64,000 nucleotides of DNA. It comes from JBBSJZ01 sp041751935 (GTDB lineage Bacteria; Planctomycetota; Planctomycetia; Pirellulales; Pirellulaceae). Below, in pieces: positions 46,501-54,242 of the stretch. A program made the translations under genes and the position numbers. The stretch covers positions 38,666 through 102,665 of the forward strand of contig JBGSIA010000006.1 of assembly GCA_041751935.1 (NCBI GenBank), given 5' to 3'. Every line of letters begins with the position of its first letter. Position 1 is the first letter of the stretch. Below the pieces are notes generated by a model. That model was not told the DNA's origin, did not search any database, and saw only the letters and a list, made by a program, of their open reading frames with translations.

Positions 46501-47906
46501 GCTGGGTCGCTGCCGGTGAACATGGTTTCGAAGGCGTCATCGTCACCGAAGAAACAGAACCGCAAGCGGTGATCGGATCTTCGTTGCATAAGATTGCCTA
46601 CCCCGAGAACTACGAAGAGCACCTGAAGCACGAACGCAAGTTGGAGCATTCGCACGAACACCCTGGACGCGATATAATCGAGGCGCTGTCGTTGCGATTC
46701 AATAAACCAGAAGTTCTCGACCTCCAGCATCGTGGTGAGTATCTGTATGCCGCGTGTGGCGAAGGGGGACTGCGTGTGTTCGATATCGCTTTCATCGATG
46801 ACAAAGCGTTCAGCGAGCGAATCACAACCGCTCCGGTGTCGCCCTTGGGCCAACGCTTCTACGTAAGAACGGAGTTTGCGACTGGTGTCGCTGCACCGAC
46901 GACGATTGCACCGGACCCAACTCGCTTGCAAGATCCTACGAACGAAGAATCCGCCGTGCACCCGATGTATGCTTACATCTACGTTACGGACAAACACGAA
47001 GGGCTGGTACTCGTCGGAGCCGGAACATTGCTTGACGGCAATCCGCTCAACAATTTCCTTGAGCGTGCTTTGACATTCAATCCCAACGGGATTCTTGACG
47101 GTGCCGAATCGATCACGATTGCTGGTACGTACGCTTACATCTGTTGCCATGCCGGACTTGTTGTGGTCGATATCAACGATCCAACGTGCCCGAAAGTGAC
47201 GAGCGTTTTGGGCGAAGAACACCTGCATCACCCACATACGATGGCAGCCCAGTTCCGCTACGGCTTTGTGACCGATCACGAGGGTGTTGCTGTGCTGGAC
47301 ATGACGGACATGGCACATCCGCATGTTGTTCATCATGTACCTCTACACGATGCACATGGAATTTATGTTGCGAGAACGTATGCCTATGTCGCCGCAGGCA
47401 AGCATGGCCTAGCGATCTTGGATATCGAAAAACCACTGGATGCTTTTGTAGATCAAGTCTACAACCCAGGCGGATGCATTAATGATGCCCACGACGTCCA
47501 GTTGGGAATTACGAATATCAGCGAGTTTGCCTACGTGGCTGACGGCAAAAACGGCCTGCGTGTAATCCAGTTGACAAGCCCCGAGGTGCCGGGGAACGAT
47601 GGCTTCAGCCCGCGTCCGATTCCATATCTAGTCGCGACGTTCAAACTACCCAAGGATGGTCACGCCCTGGCAATTAGTCGCGGCATGGATCGTGACCGAG
47701 CTGTCGACGAAAGCGGTAATCAAATTGCTGTCTTTGGTCGTGTTGGTGCCCGACCTTTGAGCAAAGACGAGATGGACAAGATGTACCGTCGTCCTGATGG
47801 TTCCTTGTGGTTCGTCAGTGACAACGTGATGGATCCGCGATACTTCCGCGTCCCAAGTCATATTACGGAAGCTGTTAACGCACGAACCGGCAACTCAAAC
47901 CACTGA
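43506..47906 (+). CDS. Ten-haem c-type cytochrome with LVIVD beta-propeller domain
   Basis: A 1466-residue exported protein (signal peptide to VPTLPVAAQ; the TTG at 43491 is the alternative start). A Pro/Gln-rich linker (about 95-145) leads to the cytochrome part. Ten CxxCH haem-binding motifs lie between about residues 210 and 970: CIHCH, CTDCH, CGQCH, CSACH, CMVCH, CTDCH, CIDCH, CIACH, CFGCH, CTDCH. The last 370 residues carry about six LVIVD-type repeats (GGLRVFDIAF, GLVVVDIND, GVAVLDMTD, GLAILDIEK, GLRVIQLTS), a likely beta propeller. It lies just after a putative outer-membrane barrel gene. It may move electrons in the periplasm or across the outer membrane. Ten haems match some extracellular respiration proteins, but no direct family relation is claimed. 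Confidence 0.9.
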   Translation: MNGLMTSNLHFVLALALAAYLVPTLPVAAQSPRERISKLRELLRAGYEEPEIESAQQQPIRQVNDVVPPNESVEFSLGDNFFTGQQAPRVANRPDVAPQLMPPLAQPPMLQPPQQQPPMPQPIMAPQPAKIPLPPIGAFDGSNGRFHGAPLNRPTGAAEPDIGRIGEDPWDLARRLGVADNASYPIPENLRHVDLVRQTASDAHMKSAGCIHCHTDVGHMHPINSIQIGCTDCHGGNADTTDLKSAHVWPLYAPAWKDSANPVRSYTVLNHESPDFIRFMNPGDLRVAHIACGQCHANEVLQLRKSMMTHGCMLWGAALYNNGGTDEKYSRYGESYSMNGTPQILQTVPAPTPEETRNKGVLPFLGPLAPYQITHPGNTLRIFERGGRFRAEIGIPEKLEEPGRPRERLSNRGFGTENRTDPVFIGLAKTRLLDPTLNFLGTNDHPGDYRSSGCSACHVLYANDRSAVASGFLAKYGNRGTAAAERDEWVKFIDPTIRKDQPGHPIQHKFELRMPTSTCMVCHVHPGTNVLNTYLGFMWWDNETDGEEMYPEEQKHLTAEDYIRATEFNPNEAAARGNWSEPEFLANVSDLNPHLKHTQFADFHGHGWVFRAVFKKDRKGTMLDWKHDPIQHASSEQLQAAVAPPNKNENQNGVCRPDAPVHMMDIHMERGMHCTDCHFYQDSHGNTKLYNEVRAAIEIQCIDCHGTPEESLIEKVEHQLNTNQPPRLPTSGPAAPVGGTNLLTLKTTFDQPRFEIIREPGQKPKLIQRSTVEPGLYWEVTQTADTVRPDHPDYNPRSHAAKSVRMDSEGQISWGGTTKEELLGCAHRNENMSCIACHSSWNPSCFGCHLPQRANIKSPELHNNGDVTRNRTSYNFQTLRDDVFMLARDGNVTGNRIGPARSSCAIHVTSYNANREAIYVQQQTISGDGMSGIAFSTNVPHTVRGGPGWENEADHNHAGVYETKSCTDCHLSGDNDNNAIMAQLLMQGTGYTNFIGKYCWVAAGEHGFEGVIVTEETEPQAVIGSSLHKIAYPENYEEHLKHERKLEHSHEHPGRDIIEALSLRFNKPEVLDLQHRGEYLYAACGEGGLRVFDIAFIDDKAFSERITTAPVSPLGQRFYVRTEFATGVAAPTTIAPDPTRLQDPTNEESAVHPMYAYIYVTDKHEGLVLVGAGTLLDGNPLNNFLERALTFNPNGILDGAESITIAGTYAYICCHAGLVVVDINDPTCPKVTSVLGEEHLHHPHTMAAQFRYGFVTDHEGVAVLDMTDMAHPHVVHHVPLHDAHGIYVARTYAYVAAGKHGLAILDIEKPLDAFVDQVYNPGGCINDAHDVQLGITNISEFAYVADGKNGLRVIQLTSPEVPGNDGFSPRPIPYLVATFKLPKDGHALAISRGMDRDRAVDESGNQIAVFGRVGARPLSKDEMDKMYRRPDGSLWFVSDNVMDPRYFRVPSHITEAVNARTGNSNH

Positions 47907-48089
47907 GACTCGGAAGAAACCGCTCGCCGATTGAGCCAACTCGATCGGCCGGCGGTAAAGGGCACTCAATGTTTTCGTCGTCAGCGTTTCAGCTTTGGGG
48001 CCATCGGCCACAACGCGGCCGTTATCAAGCAGGATGATATGATCGATCTCCGGTAAGACCTCATCGACATGATTCAACTCCAACAACAT
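47895..48089 (-). pseudogene. C-terminal relic of an ABC transporter ATPase
   Basis: Sixty-four residues with the exact flavour of the end of a metal/iron-type ABC ATPase: NHVDEVLPEIDHIILLDNGR, then VVADGPKAETL and LSALYRRPIEL. The Walker A, signature and Walker B parts are missing; the frame begins inside the 3' end of the TlpA-like gene. Its ATG overlaps that gene's TAA (TAATG), so it could be translated, but it would not bind ATP. It overlaps the last 12 bases of the cytochrome gene. Confidence 0.7.
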
Positions 48090-49774
48090 TAATTCGCCAC
48101 CATCAACTTATCGATCGCTAGCGCCAACTGTCGCTCGGTAAAACAGATATCTGCGACGTTGCCTTGGCGATCAAGAATCACTAAGAATGGTAGGGACACC
48201 ATCCCAAAACGACTGGCCAACGGATTCGGCGCCGCAGCGTCGGGGTTGGTCTGGCTGTGCAGATTTGGGAATCCCAATTTCTCTCTCGCACCGGTGGCTT
48301 GTGTAGTCGTCTTGGCATCCAAATTCACACCGACGATGGCGATGTCATTGGGATGCTGTTTACGCAACTCGTTAATGTTCGGAAGCAGCTGTAACGACGC
48401 CGGGTATTCAGCGACCCAAAACGGCATGAGCACGATTCGTCCGATATAATCGGACATCTCAATGGTCTCGCCTTCGAGCGACGACAGCTTGTTATCAAAC
48501 GGTTTTCCGATAACGTCTTGACGCGCCGCGTGTGCCTTGATGGCTGCGGAAACTTCACGCGAAAGAGCATCGGAGCCTTCCGAAAAGTTTTCCTTCAACA
48601 CATCGTACGTCACGTCGGAAAGTTCGCGGTTGCCGGCTCCCTCCAGTTCGAGTGCAGCGGTAGCCAGATACTGGACCGTCAACAAATCCCGTGATTCGTC
48701 GACCAGTGTCTGTGCCGCGTGTTTCCAGTCTTGCGGCGAAACCGCTTTACCGTTGGTCGCAGACGCCCGCAATTTATCAACGCCGTCATACCGTACGGCA
48801 CCGGCGAGCTTGGCTGCCATCATCGCGACGTCTGGATCAGCAGAATCGGCAAATGACTCAAGCAATTTTTCTCGTACGCTACGCGCTTCTTCGACATGGC
48901 CATACTTGGAAAGCATCTCGCGTGCTTGGCCCATCACCATCATTGCAGGAACGTCCGGCGACGTCTGTGCTGTTGCATATTGTTGAACTAACTCAGCAAT
49001 TCTTGGTGCCGCAGAATCATCGCCATTCTGCAGCGACTCGATCGCGAACCCAAGCAATACTAACTGGCTATCCGAAACAACGGATGCATCGTTGGATCGT
49101 AGTCCCTCAGTCGCAATGGTTTCGAGTTCCTCAGCTGCTTTCACATTGCCACTGCTCGCTAGGTGTGACAACGCTTGCAATTCACCTCGCTTGCCAATGG
49201 AACGCTCAGCGTCCGTGGCCTCGGCGTGGTCGATTAATCTCCGGGAAGCGACTAGCTTGCCGCGGATTAATCGTTGCATCTCCGCCATCGCTTGGTCCTG
49301 GTCGGTGATCCCCGAACGACCGCTGTAGATCAATTGCATGTCCTGATCCGAAGCAGACAAAAACTCTACGAGCTTGTCCGGTGTCAAATCAGCCCGAAGC
49401 TGAAGCGGCGGCTTGCCCGTTGCATCGATTGACGGCGATGAGTCGTCCAGCGTCAATGCACTGATTGGCTCTGCGTTTTCTTCGGAAGAATCAACGGTCG
49501 GTGCCGACCAGGCTTCAGAAACAAATTCCCCCGTCTCTCGCGGCACCTCAGCGGGTACTTGCAATTCGCTCGCGGGCGGCGATACCGCAGGCGTTGATTG
49601 GGGCACAGCTGCGGATTGCGGATCAACCGTTCGCGTACAACCACAGAGGATTGAAATGACAAGCAACGCCATCATTGCTGGCGAAATAACTCGAACTGAA
49701 CGATTTGCACCAACGGAACTCGACTGCATTTTCCAATCCGATCCTATCGACCGCAGCTTTCTGGATATACTCAT
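48089..49774 (-). CDS. Lipoprotein with TlpA/thioredoxin-like fold lacking CxxC
   Basis: About 561 residues from the ATG at 49774 (53 upstream codons of the frame are rejected). A lipobox LCGC lies near residue 45. A Ser/Pro-rich linker is followed by a helical region of about 250 residues and a thioredoxin-like end: KPFDNKLSSLEGETIEMSDY, IVLMPFWVAEYPASLQLLPN, and ASRFGMVSLPFLVILDRQG. Where TlpA has WCxxC, this has WVAEYP, so redox activity by that site is absent. The cis-Pro region SLPF is kept. It may bind a partner or substrate instead of reducing it. Confidence 0.8.
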   Translation of the reverse strand: MSISRKLRSIGSDWKMQSSSVGANRSVRVISPAMMALLVISILCGCTRTVDPQSAAVPQSTPAVSPPASELQVPAEVPRETGEFVSEAWSAPTVDSSEENAEPISALTLDDSSPSIDATGKPPLQLRADLTPDKLVEFLSASDQDMQLIYSGRSGITDQDQAMAEMQRLIRGKLVASRRLIDHAEATDAERSIGKRGELQALSHLASSGNVKAAEELETIATEGLRSNDASVVSDSQLVLLGFAIESLQNGDDSAAPRIAELVQQYATAQTSPDVPAMMVMGQAREMLSKYGHVEEARSVREKLLESFADSADPDVAMMAAKLAGAVRYDGVDKLRASATNGKAVSPQDWKHAAQTLVDESRDLLTVQYLATAALELEGAGNRELSDVTYDVLKENFSEGSDALSREVSAAIKAHAARQDVIGKPFDNKLSSLEGETIEMSDYIGRIVLMPFWVAEYPASLQLLPNINELRKQHPNDIAIVGVNLDAKTTTQATGAREKLGFPNLHSQTNPDAAAPNPLASRFGMVSLPFLVILDRQGNVADICFTERQLALAIDKLMVAN

Positions 49775-49957
49775 AAACGAAACCTTATCACGTGGGACGG
49801 GTTTTATCGAAGGGCGGTAAGGATGAACGGGAAAGTTGCGTCGGACGTCGTTCGCCGAAAACCAACTCTTCGAGTGCTTGGCACGGAAAAGGCTTGACAC
49901 TTTGTTTCCCACCGATACCAGACGATACTTCACTCCCTAGTTTTAGGATGATTGACC

Positions 49958-50845
49958 ATGAAAGTACATTCGATGCTTCGCTATGTGTTCGGAATTGCAG
50001 CGGTGACCATGTTGGCTTCGCCTATGTCTTTGCTTGCCGATGACGATTCGCCTAAATCAGGCAGTGGATCTGAGCGAGAGTCGCGAGATGCCGAGCCCCG
50101 TGATGGGGATCGGCCAAAAGGTGATAGCCCCGAAGCGCGGCGACGCGATGGGGATCGTCCAGACGGTGGACGTCCAGACGGTGGACGTCCAGACGGTGGA
50201 CGACCAGACGGTGGACGACCAGACGGTGGACGACCAGACGACGTCCGACCTGGGATCGGACGTCCCGAGGGAAACCGTCCCGGCGCCGGACGACCCGGGT
50301 TTGGACGTCCTGAGGGTGATCGGCCTGGAATGTTCATGGCAGGGCCTCCTGTCATGGTCGCTCTGGATCGTGATCGTGACGGCAAATTGTCCAGCGAAGA
50401 GATTGACATGGCGATCGTCTCACTGAAGACACTCGATCACAATGGCGACGGTGAACTGACTCGTGAAGAACTGTTTCCACCAATGCGTGATGGCGATCGA
50501 CCGGGGCCGGGAGGTCCAGGCTTCGGCGGCCCACGTGATGGCGGCCCACGTGATGGCGATCGACCGGAGATGCGTGATCGGGGCGCTGGATTCGATGGTC
50601 AACGACCCTCGCCGGAACAGCTAATCAAACTCATGGACAAAAACGGTGACGGTGCCCTGGATCGCGACGAGGCTCCCGAGCGCATGGCCCAGTTTTTTGA
50701 TCGTGCTGATACCTCCGGAGACGGAAAACTTGACGCCGCAGAGATGAAAGTCGTCGCCGAACGAATGATGCAAGGCGGAGGTCGACGTGCTGACAACGAT
50801 CAACCCGATGGACCAGTGAAACCTCGACGTCCTGAGCAAGAGTAG
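49958..50845 (+). CDS. Secreted EF-hand protein with Arg-Pro-Asp-Gly repeats
   Basis: A 295-residue exported protein (MKVHSMLRYVFGIAAVTMLA, cleavage near LLADD). The middle is a low-complexity region of RPDGG repeats and related RP-G/D units. Four EF-hand loops follow: DRDRDGKLSSEE, DHNGDGELTREE, DKNGDGALDRDE and DTSGDGKLDAAE, so it binds calcium. Such proteins are common in planctomycetes and may be surface or matrix components. The ATG at 49958 is preceded at about 10 bases by AGGA; the in-frame TTG at 49952 is less likely. Confidence 0.88.
   Translation: MKVHSMLRYVFGIAAVTMLASPMSLLADDDSPKSGSGSERESRDAEPRDGDRPKGDSPEARRRDGDRPDGGRPDGGRPDGGRPDGGRPDGGRPDDVRPGIGRPEGNRPGAGRPGFGRPEGDRPGMFMAGPPVMVALDRDRDGKLSSEEIDMAIVSLKTLDHNGDGELTREELFPPMRDGDRPGPGGPGFGGPRDGGPRDGDRPEMRDRGAGFDGQRPSPEQLIKLMDKNGDGALDRDEAPERMAQFFDRADTSGDGKLDAAEMKVVAERMMQGGGRRADNDQPDGPVKPRRPEQE
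50161..50235 (+). repeat. Five tandem 15-base units in the EF-hand gene
   Basis: The unit AGACGGTGGACGTCC (or ...GACC) is repeated five times without interruption, encoding RPDGG. Two variants differ at one base (T or A at position 13). Length changes in the number of units would keep the frame. Confidence 0.95.
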
Positions 50846-50900
50846 GCACCCTGGCCTTCGCCCTGTGTTACTCAGGCATTAAGCATCATCGGTGTAAATA

Positions 50901-50919
50901 ACCCTCCCGGAGGGAGGGT
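50901..50919. terminator. Perfect hairpin after the EF-hand gene, REP-like
   Basis: ACCCTCCC and GGGAGGGT form an 8-bp stem around GGA between the EF-hand gene (plus) and pheS (minus). It is followed by GAGCGCAGCGAGGGCG, giving a composite that looks like a dispersed REP element. It can stop transcription from both sides. Confidence 0.65.
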
Positions 50920-50984
50920 CGAGCGCAGCGAGGGCGAAGCAAAGTAGCAAGAACTTGGGGCACTTGCTTTCGTTCTTCACTACA

Positions 50985-52031
50985 CTAGAACTGACTAAGC
51001 GTCCGCATATCACCGCTGTAGAGGTCGCGGATGTCCGTGATGCCATGGCGACGCATGCACAGTCGTTCGACGCCGAGTCCAAAGGCAAACCCGCTGTACT
51101 CGCGTGAATCATAACCCACGGCTTCAAATACCGCAGGATCGACCATTCCTGCACCGCCGAATTCGATCCAATTGCCATTCCAGAAAAAGTCGACTTCAAC
51201 GCTTGGCTCAGTAAACGGAAAAAATGACGGACGGAATCGAATCTCGACATCACCGCCAAGATAATTGGTCGCGAATATCCTCAGCACTGTTTTCAAGTTC
51301 GCCATCGTAACTCGCTTATCCACGTACAATCCTTCCATTTGATGGAACATTGGAAAGTGCGTTGCGTCAGGGGCGTCCGGTCGATAGACACGTCCAAGTG
51401 AAATCACACGAATGGGAGGCTGTCGGTTCTCCATCACACGAATCTGGACCGTGCTGGTCTGGCTCCGCAACAGTCGTGTCCCTTCGACGTTTCGTTTGCC
51501 TGGAGAAGCTGTTTTCACTGCTACATCGGCGGTCGCCAAATAAAAATTGTCCAGCGGATCGCGAGCGGGATGGTCTTCGGGAATATTCAGTGCCACGAAA
51601 TTGTGCCAGGGATCCTCGACCTCGGGACCCTCCGCCGCTTCGAAACCCATCCGGCCCATGATTTCCATGAGGTGAAGAATGGTTTGCGTAATCGGATGCA
51701 CGTGACCGATGACCGGCGGAGTTCCCGGTAACGTTGGATCGAACGTCGGGTCGATTCCTGCGTCCACATTATCAGCTAAACGAACTTGGGCCGACTCCAT
51801 CGCCGCAGCAATCGCTTGCTTGACTTCGTTCAACCGTTTGCCAGCCGCTGGCTTTTCGTCTTTGGCGATCGCTCCGAGTTGCTTTTGAACGTCTTTCAGG
51901 ATGCCACTTTTGACGCCTAGAAAGCGAACACGCGCAGCTTCGAAAGACTCAGCCGTAGAGCTTGCCTCGAACGCATCCGTCGCATCTCGCTGCAGCTGGT
52001 CCAGAGTCGCCAGGAATTCGTTGATCGACAT
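50985..52031 (-). CDS. pheS: Phenylalanine-tRNA ligase alpha subunit
   Basis: Charges tRNA-Phe together with the beta subunit (PheT, not in this window). From the ATG at 52031 it has 348 residues, the normal size. An N-terminal coiled coil for tRNA contact (1-85) is followed by class II motif pieces: HPITQTILHLMEIMGRMGF, LLRSQTSTVQIRVM, FHQMEGLYVD and GLGVERLCMRRHGI. It follows rplT by 10 bases, so it is in the rpmI-rplT-pheS order. pheT must lie elsewhere, as the next gene downstream is unrelated. Confidence 0.97.
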   Translation of the reverse strand: MSINEFLATLDQLQRDATDAFEASSTAESFEAARVRFLGVKSGILKDVQKQLGAIAKDEKPAAGKRLNEVKQAIAAAMESAQVRLADNVDAGIDPTFDPTLPGTPPVIGHVHPITQTILHLMEIMGRMGFEAAEGPEVEDPWHNFVALNIPEDHPARDPLDNFYLATADVAVKTASPGKRNVEGTRLLRSQTSTVQIRVMENRQPPIRVISLGRVYRPDAPDATHFPMFHQMEGLYVDKRVTMANLKTVLRIFATNYLGGDVEIRFRPSFFPFTEPSVEVDFFWNGNWIEFGGAGMVDPAVFEAVGYDSREYSGFAFGLGVERLCMRRHGITDIRDLYSGDMRTLSQF

Positions 52032-52041
52032 GAAGGGTCGT

Positions 52042-52398
52042 TTACGCCGCCAGAGCTGACTTGACCTTATCAACAACGTCTTTGAACGCGGCTGCGTCAT
52101 GGATCGCCATTTCAGATAGCGTCTTGCGATCCAGCTCGATCCCCGCTTTTTTCAAACCAAAGATGAACTCGCTATAACGCAAGTCATGCTGCTGCACCGC
52201 AGCATTAATTCGAATAATCCACAGTTTACGGAATTCGCGTTTCTTGACGCGACGGTCACGATAAGCAAACGCACCACTGCGAAGCAACGTTTCCTTTACG
52301 GATCGAATCAGCTTGCGACGACCGCCGCGAAAGCCCTTGGCGGCTTTGAATAAACGTTTTTTGGATTGCCGCCGGGCGGCACCTTTGGTGGTACGCAT
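52042..52398 (-). CDS. rplT: Large-subunit ribosomal protein L20
   Basis: A 118-residue protein of 50S assembly. The family sequence is unmistakable: KKRLFKAAKGFRGGRRKL at the N-terminus, WIIRINAAVQQHDLRYSEF in the middle, and LDRKTLSEMAIHD at the end. It lies 10 bases before pheS. A 275-base gap separates it from rpmI, which is large for this operon and could hold a leader where L20 represses its own mRNA, as in other bacteria; no fold was confirmed. Confidence 0.98.
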   Translation of the reverse strand: MRTTKGAARRQSKKRLFKAAKGFRGGRRKLIRSVKETLLRSGAFAYRDRRVKKREFRKLWIIRINAAVQQHDLRYSEFIFGLKKAGIELDRKTLSEMAIHDAAAFKDVVDKVKSALAA

Positions 52399-52673
52399 CG
52401 AATTCTCGAGTGGTTAAAGCTGTGGTTTTGAAATGGTTGTTTTCGACCCAGGCCCCGACGATGAAACGATCGCGTCGAAGTTTTGCACTGGCCGATTTGA
52501 AAGAATTGTCTTTCAAGGATGTTGGTGTCGCCACGCTCGCCAAATAGCGGCTTTGCGTTGCTTCGTTTCCCAGAGCGTATGTTGAGGTTTGATCGAAAAA
52601 ATGCCCTACAACGAGAAGCACCTTCAGTGCTGACTCACGGTGTTCCGAAAGCCGACACTTTTTCGTTCGTTCC

Positions 52674-52880
52674 TTAATTGCTGTAGCCGTTCAGCGATTC
52701 CCGAATATTTCGTTCATCTTGTTCAGCAATCGTAGTTGTTCCGCGAAGATTGCGGCGACGCTTTGCGGTCAAACGGGTCGCCAAGTGGCTGGTTCCGCAG
52801 GAGCGGTGCTTGGCCTTGCCGCTAGCCGTCAAACGGAATCGTTTTTTGATTCCTTTGTGCGTTTTTTGCTTGTTTCCCAT
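52674..52880 (-). CDS. rpmI: Large-subunit ribosomal protein L35
   Basis: A 68-residue basic protein: MGNKQKTHKGIKKRFRLTA, then KHRSCGTSHLATRLTAKRRR. Typical N-terminal KTHKGIKKRF pattern. infC, which often precedes it, is absent; the upstream gene is pyrF in the same direction, 101 bases away. Confidence 0.96.
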   Translation of the reverse strand: MGNKQKTHKGIKKRFRLTASGKAKHRSCGTSHLATRLTAKRRRNLRGTTTIAEQDERNIRESLNGYSN

Positions 52881-52981
52881 GACTATTCGTATCCGATCTT
52901 TCCGTACGGCGGTTAGGCTATTGACGCATTGTTGGCGGGGAAACCGCGAAACATAGCCGAAAATTTGGTTTCTGCAAAGTC

Positions 52982-53917
52982 CTACTGAACTACATTCAGT
53001 TCGTCATTCATCGCCCGTGTCGCCAGCTCGACTGCTCTCTGCCACCCGGAATCTCCTTCACCGCTGGCGTATTCGGGTCTTCGATGAGCGAAAATAATGT
53101 TTCGCGAGCTATTTACAATTGCACCCAACCCGGCGGAATCAAACGCGCCAGAAACATCCGCTGTGCTCCCGCCCTGTGCCCCGTAGCCAGGTACCAATAT
53201 CCAACTCGTCGGCATCACTTGACGCATTTGCACAAGCTGCTCTGGGTAGGTTGCCCCAACTACGGCTCCGATCGGACCGTATCCAGACGCACCCAGTCGA
53301 GTCGCGTTCAATTCGCAAACCAACTCGGCGACTCGCTGATAGACCGTCTGCCCACCAGTTTCACGGTCTTGCAACAATCCGCCGCCTGGATTGGAGGTCT
53401 TGACTAATACAAAGATGCCGGCCTGGCGCTGGTCACAAACTTCAACAAATGGCTCGATACTGTCTCGTCCCAAGTAAGGACTGACCGTTAGGGAATCGCT
53501 TCCCCACGGGCTCTTTTCTCCGCGTCCCAAATACGCGTGTGCGTAGCCCATCGCGGTCGAACCAATATCATTGCGTTTCGCATCCATCACCACGATCAAC
53601 CCAGCCGCAGAGGCGTAGGCGACAACGCGGCCCAATGCAATCATCCCCGCAGGCCCCAATTGCTCAAAAAACGCGGCCTGCGGTTTCACAACGGGTACCA
53701 GATCTTTCACGACGTCAATGATCCCCAAGCAAAACTCGACATAGGCATCTGCGGTCGCCTCCAATGCCGTTCTTGTACCCGTCGGCAAACAGAAGACTGA
53801 CGGCAACTGATCGGCGCGAGGATCGAGTCCAACACAGACAACCGACCGAGTTCTCTTAACGGCTGCAGCAAGGCAGTCAGCGAAGTTCACGTTTGAGTTC
53901 CGATTTTTAAGTAGCAT
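52982..53917 (-). CDS. pyrF: Orotidine 5'-phosphate decarboxylase (long form)
   Basis: Makes UMP from OMP in the last step of pyrimidine synthesis. It is 311 residues, the size of the family-2 enzyme. Key parts: VVCVGLDPRADQL near the N-terminus, KPQAAFFEQLGPAGM, the catalytic VVMDAKRNDIGSTA with Asp-x-Lys-x-x-Asp, and LVPGYGAQGG. It is followed by rpmI-rplT-pheS in the same direction and may share the transcript. Confidence 0.95.
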   Translation of the reverse strand: MLLKNRNSNVNFADCLAAAVKRTRSVVCVGLDPRADQLPSVFCLPTGTRTALEATADAYVEFCLGIIDVVKDLVPVVKPQAAFFEQLGPAGMIALGRVVAYASAAGLIVVMDAKRNDIGSTAMGYAHAYLGRGEKSPWGSDSLTVSPYLGRDSIEPFVEVCDQRQAGIFVLVKTSNPGGGLLQDRETGGQTVYQRVAELVCELNATRLGASGYGPIGAVVGATYPEQLVQMRQVMPTSWILVPGYGAQGGSTADVSGAFDSAGLGAIVNSSRNIIFAHRRPEYASGEGDSGWQRAVELATRAMNDELNVVQ

Positions 53918-54031
53918 TTATCGCGGCACAACACACTAGCGTGAAGCTCGCAACTTGGCTAGCATCTAGGACCCTTGGAGACCGAGCAGACGTGACACCA
54001 CACGCCAAACTCAATATCGATGTCTTCCGAG

Positions 54032-54106
54032 CGGGCTGTAGCGAAGCCTGGTTATCGCGCCACACTGGGGGTGTGGAGATCGTGGGTTCGAATCCCGCCA
54101 GCCCGA
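54032..54106 (+). tRNA. tRNA-Pro (anticodon GGG)
   Basis: Folds as a cloverleaf of 75 bases: acceptor CGGGCTG/CAGCCCG, D stem GCGA/TCGC, anticodon stem CCACA/TGTGG around CTGGGGG with anticodon GGG, T arm GTGGG/CCCGC around TTCGAAT, discriminator A. CCA is not encoded. An integrase gene starts 137 bases after it, so its 3' end is a likely attachment site. Confidence 0.96.
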
Positions 54107-54242
54107 CTTTTGTGGTATACTTTTTACATCGTGTTTTCCCTGTCGAAGTGCCCCTGGGTACTACCGGTCTGCGTGACCGTGCGACTCACCGAAAAATCAT
54201 TGTTGGGAATTCTGTTCCCAAGAATCCATCGGAGAGATTCGT

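Noticed and set aside
46458..47336. 292-codon minus frame in the cytochrome gene
   Set aside because: Antisense shadow of the LVIVD repeat region.
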